Shown: piece after piece, positions 55,461 to 63,280 of the stretch | Numbering within the stretch: the first letter of the stretch is position 1 | How the letters are laid out: each line of letters starts with the position of its first letter | NCBI GenBank assembly: GCA_965225915.1 | Contig: OZ245326.1 | Location: forward strand, 3,038,001-3,102,000 | Direction of reading: 5' to 3' | DNA length: 64,000 nt | DNA from: JAAXHH01 sp965225915 | Lineage (GTDB): Bacteria; JAAXHH01 | Translations under genes and position numbers: made by a program | Notes under the pieces: model-generated | Database searches by the model: none | What the model was told of the DNA's origin: nothing | The model's input: only the letters and a program-made list of their open reading frames with translations

Positions 55461-56246
55461 TCATCCTGCGGGAGGGTCAAAACGACCGTCCGCCGCAGTC
55501 CATCCGCCGTCTACGAACATGACGGAACCGGTCGTGTAAGAACTGGCGTCCGATGCCAGGTAGAGTACGGCCCCCGTGATTTCTTCGGGCCTGGCCCAAC
55601 GCCGGAGCATGGTCTTATCCGCGTATGCCTTGTACCAGTCCGGATACCGTTTGATCTGGGCGGTCAGCGGCGTGTCGACGACACCGGGAGCTATGGCGTT
55701 GGCCCGTATTCCCTTGTCGGCCAGTTCGGCCGCCAGCGCGCGTATCATGAGGACCACGCCGGATTTGGTCGCGGCGTAGACGCCTTGCCCCGGCTCCACC
55801 ACCTGGGACCTGATGCTCGAAAAAACGATAATGCTGCCCCCGTGGTGTTCGGTCATGGTCCGGGCGACTTCGCGCACTAGTCGAAAGGTACCCTTCAGGT
55901 TGAGATCGACAACCTGGTCGAATTCTTCGTCGGTGTATGCTAGGAGCGGTTTTCGTATGTTGACGCCTGGCGTACTGACCAGCACGTCGGGAGGGCTGAT
56001 CCGGTCCAGAACCCGTTGGATCTGGCCGGTATGGCGCATATCAAGTTGTACGGCCTCCGAGGAGCCCTTGATCCCACGGATCTCGTCGGAGACGGACACT
56101 GCCGCTTCTTCCTGCAGGTCAGCGCAGACCACGTGGGCGCCGAACTGAGCCAGGCACATGGCCGAGCAACGGCCGATACCACTGCCGGCGCCGACGACCA
56201 GCGCGTTGCGGTCCGTCATATCGAAGAGGTTTTTGTAGTCGAACAT
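55461..56246 (-). CDS. Short-chain dehydrogenase/reductase
   Basis: The 261-residue protein has the cofactor loop VVGAGSGIGRCSAM, a catalytic Ser in FSSIRSQ, and the YxxxK pair in GVYAATKSGVV, then NAIAPGVVDTPLT and YTTGSVMFVDGGWTA. It is a classical SDR; the Asp-containing VCADLQEE suggests NAD. The start at ATG 56246 is preferred to 56318, since the extra 24 residues do not fit the fold. It is divergent from the lipid kinase gene. Confidence 0.9.
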   Translation of the reverse strand: MFDYKNLFDMTDRNALVVGAGSGIGRCSAMCLAQFGAHVVCADLQEEAAVSVSDEIRGIKGSSEAVQLDMRHTGQIQRVLDRISPPDVLVSTPGVNIRKPLLAYTDEEFDQVVDLNLKGTFRLVREVARTMTEHHGGSIIVFSSIRSQVVEPGQGVYAATKSGVVLMIRALAAELADKGIRANAIAPGVVDTPLTAQIKRYPDWYKAYADKTMLRRWARPEEITGAVLYLASDASSYTTGSVMFVDGGWTAADGRFDPPAG

Positions 56247-56461
56247 GGAAGGGTCCCGGGCACCATGGTTTACATTGTGCCATGAGCTAAACGGGATCGG
56301 CGTCCTAATTGGCGGCAACCGCCCGGCCCACTATTTTAGATTTCAGCTTTGCCCCTGTCAAGTTGTTAGCTTTGGGGTCCGCACCGAAACGCAGGGCCTT
56401 AAACATCGGCCCAGCCCTTCTCGTGATACCATGCATCCGAGAGATTCGTGGGAGGAAAGGC

Positions 56462-57352
56462 ATGACCGGAAAAATGCTCATTATTACGAATCCGAAATCT
56501 GGAAACGGACGCGGTCCGCACTTTGCGGAACGGGCGAGGGAGATGTTGACCGCGAATAACGTGCCTGTCGAGATTCGTCCTACCACGGATCGGGGCGAGG
56601 CGGAGGCCATCGCCCTGGAAGCCGTGCATACCGGGTATTCCTGCGTCGCCGCCTGCGGAGGCGACGGCACCGTGCACGAAGTCGTGAACGCGCTGGCGGG
56701 CACGGACGTCGCCCTCGGCATCCTCCCCTGCGGCCGCGGAAACGATTTCGCCAGGGCGGTTGGGATACCGCTTACCCTCGAAGAGGCAGCGGCAGTCCTT
56801 TTGCAGGGCCATAGGAAGTCCTTCGACCTGGGAAAGGTGAACGGTCGGTATTTCGCGACAGTCGCGACACTGGGATTCGATTCGGAAGTGGCCAGGTTGG
56901 TGTATGACGGCGCGGTGCCTTTCAAGGGAATGGCAGCCTACCTGTTTGGTTTGATGCGCATGTTGCGTGTCTATCGCGGCGTCGGACTGCGCATGACCGG
57001 TGACTTTGGCACCATCAACGAGACGGTTTTGCTCGCGGCTACCGGGAATACCTCCACTTACGGCGGCGGGATCAAGATCGTGCCGAACGCCAGTCCGACT
57101 GACGGGGAACTCGATATCTGCCTGGTGCGCATGATGAGTGCGGGCCGCATCCTTCGCGTGTTTCCGAGGGTTTACTGGGGCGGACATCTGAACCACCCCA
57201 GCATCTTTTCGTACAGGACGGGCAGACTGAAACTGGAAACTGAAAAACCGGTGGTCCTGTTCGCCGACGGCGAACCCGTGGGCGAGACACCTGCGGAGAT
57301 CACGTCGGAGCCTGGCGCCCTGTCGGTGGTGTGCCCGGTCCAGGATGCCTGA
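56462..57352 (+). CDS. Diacylglycerol/lipid kinase family protein (YegS-like)
   Basis: The 296-residue protein starts MTGKMLIITNPKSGNG and has the nucleotide loop CGGDGTVHEVVNAL and LPCGRGNDFARAV, the DAGK catalytic set. It may phosphorylate diacylglycerol or another lipid alcohol. The ATG at 56462 follows GGAGGAAAG; an open frame continues upstream to 56309 without a ribosome site. Its 3' end faces binding protein paralogue 3 with only 8 bases between stops. Confidence 0.9.
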   Translation: MTGKMLIITNPKSGNGRGPHFAERAREMLTANNVPVEIRPTTDRGEAEAIALEAVHTGYSCVAACGGDGTVHEVVNALAGTDVALGILPCGRGNDFARAVGIPLTLEEAAAVLLQGHRKSFDLGKVNGRYFATVATLGFDSEVARLVYDGAVPFKGMAAYLFGLMRMLRVYRGVGLRMTGDFGTINETVLLAATGNTSTYGGGIKIVPNASPTDGELDICLVRMMSAGRILRVFPRVYWGGHLNHPSIFSYRTGRLKLETEKPVVLFADGEPVGETPAEITSEPGALSVVCPVQDA

Positions 57353-57360
57353 CCGGCTTG

Positions 57361-59004
57361 TTACTCCCTGCTCTTGTAAAGCCGGGAATACATGAAAGCG
57401 CCCACGATATCGTCGCCATACTGGCTGTATCCCTTGAGATTCGACTTGCGTAACTGAAGCGTGAGGGGATGGAATACAAAGGCGGCGGCGTAATCGGACA
57501 CGAGAATCTCTTCCGCCTTCCTGTAAAACCCGGTGCGACTCGCCGGGTTCAACTCGGCGCCCGCCCTTTCCACCAGCATGTCGAATTCCGGGTTCGCCCA
57601 GTCGTGCCGCCCCGCGCCCTTCGGTTGCGAGTGCCAGGTCATGTCGAGCATGTTGCGGGGATCCACGTAGTCGGCGACGAAGCGAATAAACCCGAAATCC
57701 ATTTCCCAGTTGTACAGCTTGTTCATGTAGGCTGATCTGTCGAGGGTCTGTATGTTGACATGGACCCCCAGGTGTTCCAACAACATGCTTTGAATGGCCA
57801 CGCCGGCCATTTTTATGGAAGGCGTCGGTGCGCGAATCCACATTTCCTGCCTTGGAAAACCCCGACCGTTTGGATAGCCGGCCTCCCTCATCAGCGCCTT
57901 CGCCCGTTGCGGGTCGAAAGCCTGGTAGGTTTTCATGGCTTCGCCGTTGTATTCCTTGAAATCCGGCGGCATCATGGAATAGGCCGGCGCCGCCGCGCCT
58001 CTCAGGACTACCCGGCAAATGGCGTCCCGGTCCACCGCCCTGGCGAAGGCCTCGCGTACACGGATGTCGTTGAAGGGCGGTTCGGCCATCTTGAAGAACA
58101 TGTACCAGGTCGTTCTTCCTGGAGTCTTCACGAGTTCCCGGCTGAGTACGGGATGGCGTTCGATGCGGTCCATGTCGCTGATATCGACCGATTCCACGTC
58201 TACCTCGTTATTCTCGTAGGCCAGGACGGTCTGCGCTGCCGCGTACCGGAAGGGATGGATTACTTTTTCCAGCAGAGGCTTGTGGGGTCCGTTGTACATG
58301 GGCTCGGGGACGAAGGTCATGTGGCTTCCGGTTATCCATTCGGACATCCTGAAGCCGGAGTTCGACACGATGTTTTCGACCTGGGTCCATTTCCGTCCGT
58401 ATTTTTCCACGGCCCAGCGCGGAGTAGGGTAGGCCAGGCCGAAGGATACCACGTGGGGGAAATGAGGCGCGCTGCGCTCCATGAGCACCTGGAGCGTAAG
58501 ATCGTCCACGGCCCGGACGCCAAGTTGTTTCAGGTCGGTGACTTCTCCCAGGCTGATGGCCCTGGCGTTCTTGATATCATAGTAAAAGAAGGCGTAGGGA
58601 TTGGCGTTGGCGGGATCAAGCATCCGCCTGAACGAGTATACGAAATCGTCGGCGGTTACGGGCCTTCCGTCGTTCCACCGGGCGCCGGGACGCAGATGAA
58701 ACGTCCATTCCCTGGCGTCATCAGAGACATCGTAATGGGTGGCCGCGGCTGGTATGGGTTGCCATAACTCGTCCCTGATGAGCAGGGTTTCGAAAGGGAG
58801 CAGGGTGGACTCGCCGTCGTAGAGATTGATCTGTATATCGAGGCTCCGCGGTTCGGGACTCATCACGCGGAAGACCTGCTGGTCCGGGGGCGCCGCATCC
58901 GGTGGAAGAACGACACCGATCGAGTTCGTGTACTGGGCAAGGATTGGTCCGGCCGCCAGCAGTACTGCCATGGCAAGCAGAAAGATTGGAAAGGTCTTGT
59001 GCAA
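57361..59004 (-). CDS. Oligopeptide-binding protein of the SBP_bac_5 family (paralogue 3)
   Basis: The 547-residue product starts at TTG 59004 after AAGGGG. A clean signal peptide (about 1-23) ends AGPILAQ, so the mature protein would begin near YTNSIGVVLPPDAAPPDQQV. This is the same N-terminal signature as in paralogues 1 and 2. The core WTFHLRPGARWNDGRPVT and the YNGPHKPLLEKV stretch match paralogue 1 almost residue by residue. No lipobox, permease or ATPase is present. Confidence 0.88.
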   Translation of the reverse strand: MHKTFPIFLLAMAVLLAAGPILAQYTNSIGVVLPPDAAPPDQQVFRVMSPEPRSLDIQINLYDGESTLLPFETLLIRDELWQPIPAAATHYDVSDDAREWTFHLRPGARWNDGRPVTADDFVYSFRRMLDPANANPYAFFYYDIKNARAISLGEVTDLKQLGVRAVDDLTLQVLMERSAPHFPHVVSFGLAYPTPRWAVEKYGRKWTQVENIVSNSGFRMSEWITGSHMTFVPEPMYNGPHKPLLEKVIHPFRYAAAQTVLAYENNEVDVESVDISDMDRIERHPVLSRELVKTPGRTTWYMFFKMAEPPFNDIRVREAFARAVDRDAICRVVLRGAAAPAYSMMPPDFKEYNGEAMKTYQAFDPQRAKALMREAGYPNGRGFPRQEMWIRAPTPSIKMAGVAIQSMLLEHLGVHVNIQTLDRSAYMNKLYNWEMDFGFIRFVADYVDPRNMLDMTWHSQPKGAGRHDWANPEFDMLVERAGAELNPASRTGFYRKAEEILVSDYAAAFVFHPLTLQLRKSNLKGYSQYGDDIVGAFMYSRLYKSRE

Positions 59005-59057
59005 TGGGAACCCCTTACAAGTTGATTTCAGTCCGTAAGTACAACAGGCGAGCTTGC

Positions 59058-59087
59058 AATATAGGCTCGCCGCCGAACGCAGGTCAA
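59058..59087 (-). promoter_or_regulatory. Predicted promoter of binding-protein paralogue 3
   Basis: On the - strand TTGACC (59087-59082), an 18-base spacer and TATATT (59063-59058). Transcription would start about 45 bases before the TTG codon at 59004. The 180-base region is shared with the divergent AI-2E gene. Confidence 0.6.
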
Positions 59088-59184
59088 GAGATAGTCAATT
59101 GCCCCGTATTTGCTTGACATCCACTATCCCGGTGCCTACATGATAAACTGCGGTTATTCTTCGATCAGTGAGACGCTCCGAGTC

Positions 59185-60297
59185 ATGCCTATGCTGTCCG
59201 AAAATCCCATTACCTTCGACCGTGTGATACGTATCGCCATCGGAGTGGCGGTGATCTGGCTTTTGATTACCCTCATCGCCTACCTGAGCGATGTGCTCAT
59301 TCCCTTTGCCGTCGCGCTGCTTCTCGCATACCTGATCAACCCGCTGACTTCCTGGTTGCAGCGAAAACTGCCCGTAAAGGCCAGGATCATTTCCGTGCTG
59401 CTGAGCCTGACGATCATTCTCGGTGCCGTGGCCCTCTTCCTGTCCATCCTGATTCCCATGGTCGTGGCCGAAATCGCACAGATGCGCACATTGCTTTCGG
59501 GACTGGTGAATGCGGATCAGTTGCAGGCGAGTCTGCAGGCCTACCTGCCCCCGGAAATCAGGATGTATATCGCGGACCTGGTCAGGATCGAAGAATTCGT
59601 TCAACTGCTGAACTTCGAGAACATCAGGGTTTTCTTTCAACAGGTCCTTCCCGGCGCGTGGGGCGTGTTTTCGGGAACCGTCAGCTTCGTGATCGGCCTC
59701 GCGGGCGTAATCATCATCCTGCTCTACCTGGTCTTCATTCTTCTGGACTTCGACGAGATATCCGAGGGATGGAAAGATCTGATCCCCGAACATTACAAGC
59801 ATGTGGTGCTCGACGTGGTATCGGATTTTACGACGGCCATGCAAGTCTATTTCCGCGCCCAGGCTCTGATCGCCTTTATCGTGGGACTACTCTTCGCGCT
59901 GGGATTCTGGTTGATCGGATTACCGATGGGGATACTGCTGGGCCTCTTCATCGGTCTGCTCAACATGGTTCCCTACCTGCAGATCGTCGGGATTATCCCG
60001 GCCGTGTTGCTCTCACTCGCGGCATCTCTGGGCGCGGGCGAAAGTATCTGGGTTATGCTCGTCCTCGTACTTACCGTGTTCGCCGTGATTCAGATCATCC
60101 AGGACGCCATACTGGTTCCCAGGATCATGGGCAAGGTAACCGGGTTCAACCCGGCCGTGATCCTCCTGTCCCTGTCCATCTGGGGCAAACTGCTCGGCAT
60201 CCTCGGGCTGCTCATCGCCCTGCCGGTGACGTTCCTGATCCATTCGTACTATAGAAGGTTTCTTAAAGGTTCCCTCACGGGGAATAAGCCGTCTTAG
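59185..60297 (+). CDS. AI-2E family transporter (PerM-like)
   Basis: The product is about 370 residues from ATG 59185 (or 59191). It has about eight membrane helices, the soluble middle domain typical of the family (about 100-190) and late motifs LPMGILLGLFIGLLNMVPYLQ in parts and GKVTGFNPAVILLSLSIWG. Members export autoinducer-2 or act as Na+/H+ antiporters; the role is open. The frame extends upstream to a TTG at 59110, but that region overlaps a TTGACA and has no ribosome site. Confidence 0.88.
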   Translation: MPMLSENPITFDRVIRIAIGVAVIWLLITLIAYLSDVLIPFAVALLLAYLINPLTSWLQRKLPVKARIISVLLSLTIILGAVALFLSILIPMVVAEIAQMRTLLSGLVNADQLQASLQAYLPPEIRMYIADLVRIEEFVQLLNFENIRVFFQQVLPGAWGVFSGTVSFVIGLAGVIIILLYLVFILLDFDEISEGWKDLIPEHYKHVVLDVVSDFTTAMQVYFRAQALIAFIVGLLFALGFWLIGLPMGILLGLFIGLLNMVPYLQIVGIIPAVLLSLAASLGAGESIWVMLVLVLTVFAVIQIIQDAILVPRIMGKVTGFNPAVILLSLSIWGKLLGILGLLIALPVTFLIHSYYRRFLKGSLTGNKPS

Positions 60298-60386
60298 CCC
60301 TGGGGCGACCTGGTGGCCCCGTTGGACGGAGTCGCCTTGCCGGTTCAACGCAGCGTTAGTCGTAGAAGACAAACAAGGAGCGGTTA

Positions 60387-60881
60387 ATGGACAGAATGTC
60401 CTGGGACGAATATTTCCTTCGCATCGCTTATGCGGTTTCTGCGCGTTCCAACTGCGTTCGCCGTCAGATCGGCGCCGTCATCGTGAACGACAAGATCATT
60501 ACCAGCACGGGCTACAACGGTACGCCCATGGGCATACCCAACTGTTTCGACGGTGGATGCAAACGATGCAATTCGGACGGGCCTTCGGGGGCGAACCTGG
60601 ATGAATGCATCTGTATACACGCCGAGGAAAACGCGATCGTTTTTGCCGCCCGGCACGGCTCGTCGACAAGCGGCGCGACGATTTACACGACCAACAAACC
60701 CTGCCTGGGTTGTCTGAAAAAGTCCATTCAGGCGGGTATCCGGCGGGTTGTTTATGCCGAGCAATACGCTTATACGAAATCCGTTGAAGAAGTGTATAAC
60801 TGGCTGGTGGGAGAATCCGGAATTGAGATGGTCGAAATGAAGCTGGATTCGCAGCCGGAAACACTGGTGCATACCAATTGA
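60387..60881 (+). CDS. Deoxycytidylate (dCMP) deaminase-like protein
   Basis: The 164-residue zinc enzyme has His78-Ala-Glu80 in CIHAEENAI and the Cys pair in NKPCLGCLKK, plus the dCMP-type YNGTPMGIPNC loop with added cysteines (CFDGGCKRC) that may bind a second zinc. It matches the ComEB/dCMP deaminase family, which supplies dUMP for thymidylate synthesis. AAGGAG precedes the ATG. Confidence 0.92.
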   Translation: MDRMSWDEYFLRIAYAVSARSNCVRRQIGAVIVNDKIITSTGYNGTPMGIPNCFDGGCKRCNSDGPSGANLDECICIHAEENAIVFAARHGSSTSGATIYTTNKPCLGCLKKSIQAGIRRVVYAEQYAYTKSVEEVYNWLVGESGIEMVEMKLDSQPETLVHTN

Positions 60882-60975
60882 GACCGTTCGTATTCTACTT
60901 GACGCCTGTCCCGCGAGCCGGGCAGTTTACGCAGCGAACCAGTAACGATCACTAACCCTGGTTACGAGTGCCTTT

Positions 60976-61713
60976 TTGCATACCACCGAACGTATAGCGC
61001 AATCGGACTTCGTCTATCGCAGGCTGTCTTTCTCAGAATCTGACATCCTGTCGTTTGCCGACGCGTATCCCGATTACCATCCCCAGGACCGCGTGGGATT
61101 GGTTTCACCCCGGCTGGAAGACGGTATATTCGGTGCGGCTGCCGCTGTCCTTGGCCTGGCGACCGGGTTCTATGATTGCCTTCGATCTAAAGCGGAACCT
61201 TTTTTTGATTATCCCCAACACCTGGCCTTCATCGGAGGACACGGGTCGAGCGTCCTCACGCGCAAGGGGGATTTCAACCTGACCGTGGAAGAATGGGGAG
61301 GAGCCTGGGGATGGCTGGACGTCTGGCCGGAGACCAACTGGCATCTCTGCCCGGCAACCCCGTTGAGTATGCTCGACGCCGTCTATCGGCACCAGGTCAA
61401 CCGGGTATTCTGGCCAGCCTCATTCCTGCCGGAAGAGGTGGATAGGCCACTAAAAGATTACGCTCGGAGGCTGCTGAGCAGCAGGTTGAAATCCGTATGG
61501 TATTACGACAGTCCGGAAGCGGACGTGGAAGTCCAGGCATCGGAGTCTGCCGCGGACATCATCAGGGAAAGCCTGGAACGTCTTCCCCGCCTTTGCGAGG
61601 ATGAAACGAGCAGGTGGGAGATTGCTTCTCAGCAATGGATAAACAACCGTTTCAAAGCAGTAGAACCCGAAGAGTTTCTTAGAGATATGGCGGTCTGTTT
61701 CACCGATGAATGA
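60976..61713 (+). CDS. Protein of unknown function
   Basis: A 245-residue open frame with TTG start at 60976; the only other upstream option before an in-frame TAA at 60943 is a CTG at 60958. There is no signal peptide or membrane helix. It is acidic and rich in Trp and Tyr: a central block runs HGSSVLTRKGDFNLTVEEWGG, then GWLDVWPETNWHLCPATP in pieces, which may form a ligand pocket. I do not recognise the family. It is followed 100 bases later by the PhyH-HEAT gene on the same strand. Confidence 0.7.
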   Translation: MHTTERIAQSDFVYRRLSFSESDILSFADAYPDYHPQDRVGLVSPRLEDGIFGAAAAVLGLATGFYDCLRSKAEPFFDYPQHLAFIGGHGSSVLTRKGDFNLTVEEWGGAWGWLDVWPETNWHLCPATPLSMLDAVYRHQVNRVFWPASFLPEEVDRPLKDYARRLLSSRLKSVWYYDSPEADVEVQASESAADIIRESLERLPRLCEDETSRWEIASQQWINNRFKAVEPEEFLRDMAVCFTDE

Positions 61714-61764
61714 AAGGTGAAATCAGGTCGTAATCGAGTTTCGAACGAACCGCAGAAGGCTTGT

Positions 61765-61780
61765 CATGACGGCCGTCATG
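61765..61780. promoter_or_regulatory. 16-bp perfect palindrome upstream of the PhyH-HEAT gene
   Basis: CATGACGGCCGTCATG equals its own reverse complement and lies 33 bases before the ATG at 61814. A second, shorter palindrome GGCCGGCC abuts it. The size and position suit a dimeric repressor site, but no regulator gene is adjacent. Confidence 0.4.
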
Positions 61781-61813
61781 GCCGGCCGCTATGCAAAAAA
61801 GGAGCGGTGACTC

Positions 61814-63214
61814 ATGGTGGACAGATCCTACCTTTTCGACGATGACGCCATGCGCGACTTTATCGTAAACGGCTATCACGTGATCAACGTGGATCAGCCG
61901 GTCGCGCTGCACGATGACATTTACACGAAAACGAACGCGATCATCGACGAAGACGGCAATCCGGGAAACAACCTGTTGCCTCGTGTGCCCGAGATCCAAC
62001 AGGTCTACGACGATCCCTCGGTTCAAGGCGCACTGACGAGCCTTCTCGGACCGGATTACGTCATGCATGCCCACCGCCACCCGCACGTGAATCCACCCCA
62101 CAGCCGGGGAGGCAACTGGCACAAGGACAGCTACTGGGGTTACACCAAGGTGCGGGATCACCATCCGCGCTGGATCATGGCCATGTACTATCCCCAGGAC
62201 ACCCCGGTGGAAATCGGCCCGACGGGGGTAATACCGGGCAGTCAGTACGTCGAATCCCGCGAAGAGACGGTAGGCAAGAACGGGTCCGGCCCCGAGGGCC
62301 TGCCCGCCTGCGGAAAGGCTGGAACCGTCACCATCATTCACTTCGACATCTGGCACCGGGCGTTTCCGAACGAAACGGATAAGGTCCGTTACATGATGAA
62401 GTTCCAGTTTACGAGGATAACGGAGCCGGACCGCCCCTACTGGAACAGGCAACGCGACGATATCGACCTCGGCGACCTGTCGGACCATCCCCGGAGCGCC
62501 ATGTGGAGGAACATGTGGCACTGGCTTGCCGGAAACGGGTCGGCCGGGAGCAGGCAGGGAGGCGAGGAACACGTCGAGGCGCTCGCCGGAGACCTGACCC
62601 ATGAACTCGAACAGAAGCGTCTGCACGCGGCCTATACCATTGCGGAATACGGTGAACCCGCGCTGCCCCATCTCCTGGACGCGTTGCAGCACGATGAAGA
62701 CGATATCCGGCGTGAAGCGTGCTACGGTATATCCGCCCTGGGCCCGGTGGCCGTCGAACCGCTGGTTTCCCTGCTGGGCCACGGGGACGAACGCGTCCGA
62801 GGATACGTGGTTTATGCCCTTGGAGACATCCGGCACCACAGCCCATCGGTAGTAGAGCACCTGGCGGGTCTTTCAGACGACACATCGCCTTTTGTCCGCC
62901 AGAACGTGGCCGATGCCCTGGGCCAGATCAAGCTGGCCGCGGATTCGGCCGTTCCCGCGCTGATCGGTTTGATGAAGGACGAGGATGAGCAGGTGCGGTC
63001 CAGAACCGCCTATGCGCTGGCCCGATTCGAGGACGAGGCTCAGGCGGCCATTCAAGTTCTCGCGGACGCGTGCTACGATGAAAACAGGTACGTACAGGGC
63101 CATGCCGCCGTTGCCCTCGAACAGATCGGAACTCCGGAAGCTCTGTGCGCCCTGCTTCATTGGCTGCAGGCTTCGCGCTGGTGTCCGGTGACGACCGCAA
63201 AGAGCACGTTCTAG
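61814..63214 (+). CDS. PhyH-type dioxygenase fused to HEAT repeats
   Basis: The 466-residue protein has two parts. Residues about 8-225 are a phytanoyl-CoA dioxygenase-like beta helix with the iron set His103-Lys-Asp105 (NWHKDS), His181 (IWHRAF) and Arg192 (RYMMKFQF). Residues about 260-455 form about six HEAT/PBS-lyase-type helical repeats (for example AAYTIAEYGEPALPHLLDAL and AYALARFEDEAQAAIQVLAD). A strong AAAAAAGGAG leads the ATG. HEAT repeats usually bind proteins, so it may hydroxylate a protein or peptide; that is inference. The fusion is unusual for the family. Confidence 0.9.
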   Translation: MVDRSYLFDDDAMRDFIVNGYHVINVDQPVALHDDIYTKTNAIIDEDGNPGNNLLPRVPEIQQVYDDPSVQGALTSLLGPDYVMHAHRHPHVNPPHSRGGNWHKDSYWGYTKVRDHHPRWIMAMYYPQDTPVEIGPTGVIPGSQYVESREETVGKNGSGPEGLPACGKAGTVTIIHFDIWHRAFPNETDKVRYMMKFQFTRITEPDRPYWNRQRDDIDLGDLSDHPRSAMWRNMWHWLAGNGSAGSRQGGEEHVEALAGDLTHELEQKRLHAAYTIAEYGEPALPHLLDALQHDEDDIRREACYGISALGPVAVEPLVSLLGHGDERVRGYVVYALGDIRHHSPSVVEHLAGLSDDTSPFVRQNVADALGQIKLAADSAVPALIGLMKDEDEQVRSRTAYALARFEDEAQAAIQVLADACYDENRYVQGHAAVALEQIGTPEALCALLHWLQASRWCPVTTAKSTF

Positions 63215-63280
63215 TGGTTGGGTTCCAATCGTCGTCCACCCATGGCGCATCTAACCGTACGGTAGGAGTCGCTACTCCAT

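Noticed and set aside
59114..59146. TTGACA upstream of the AI-2E gene as a promoter
   Set aside because: The only -10-like sequence at a proper distance is TACATG, which is poor; TGATAA is 21 bases away, too far.
63254..63278. Two small palindromes (ACCGTACGGT, and GGAGT-CGCT-ACTCC) between convergent genes
   Set aside because: The stems are only five pairs and no T-run follows, so a terminator call is not supported.
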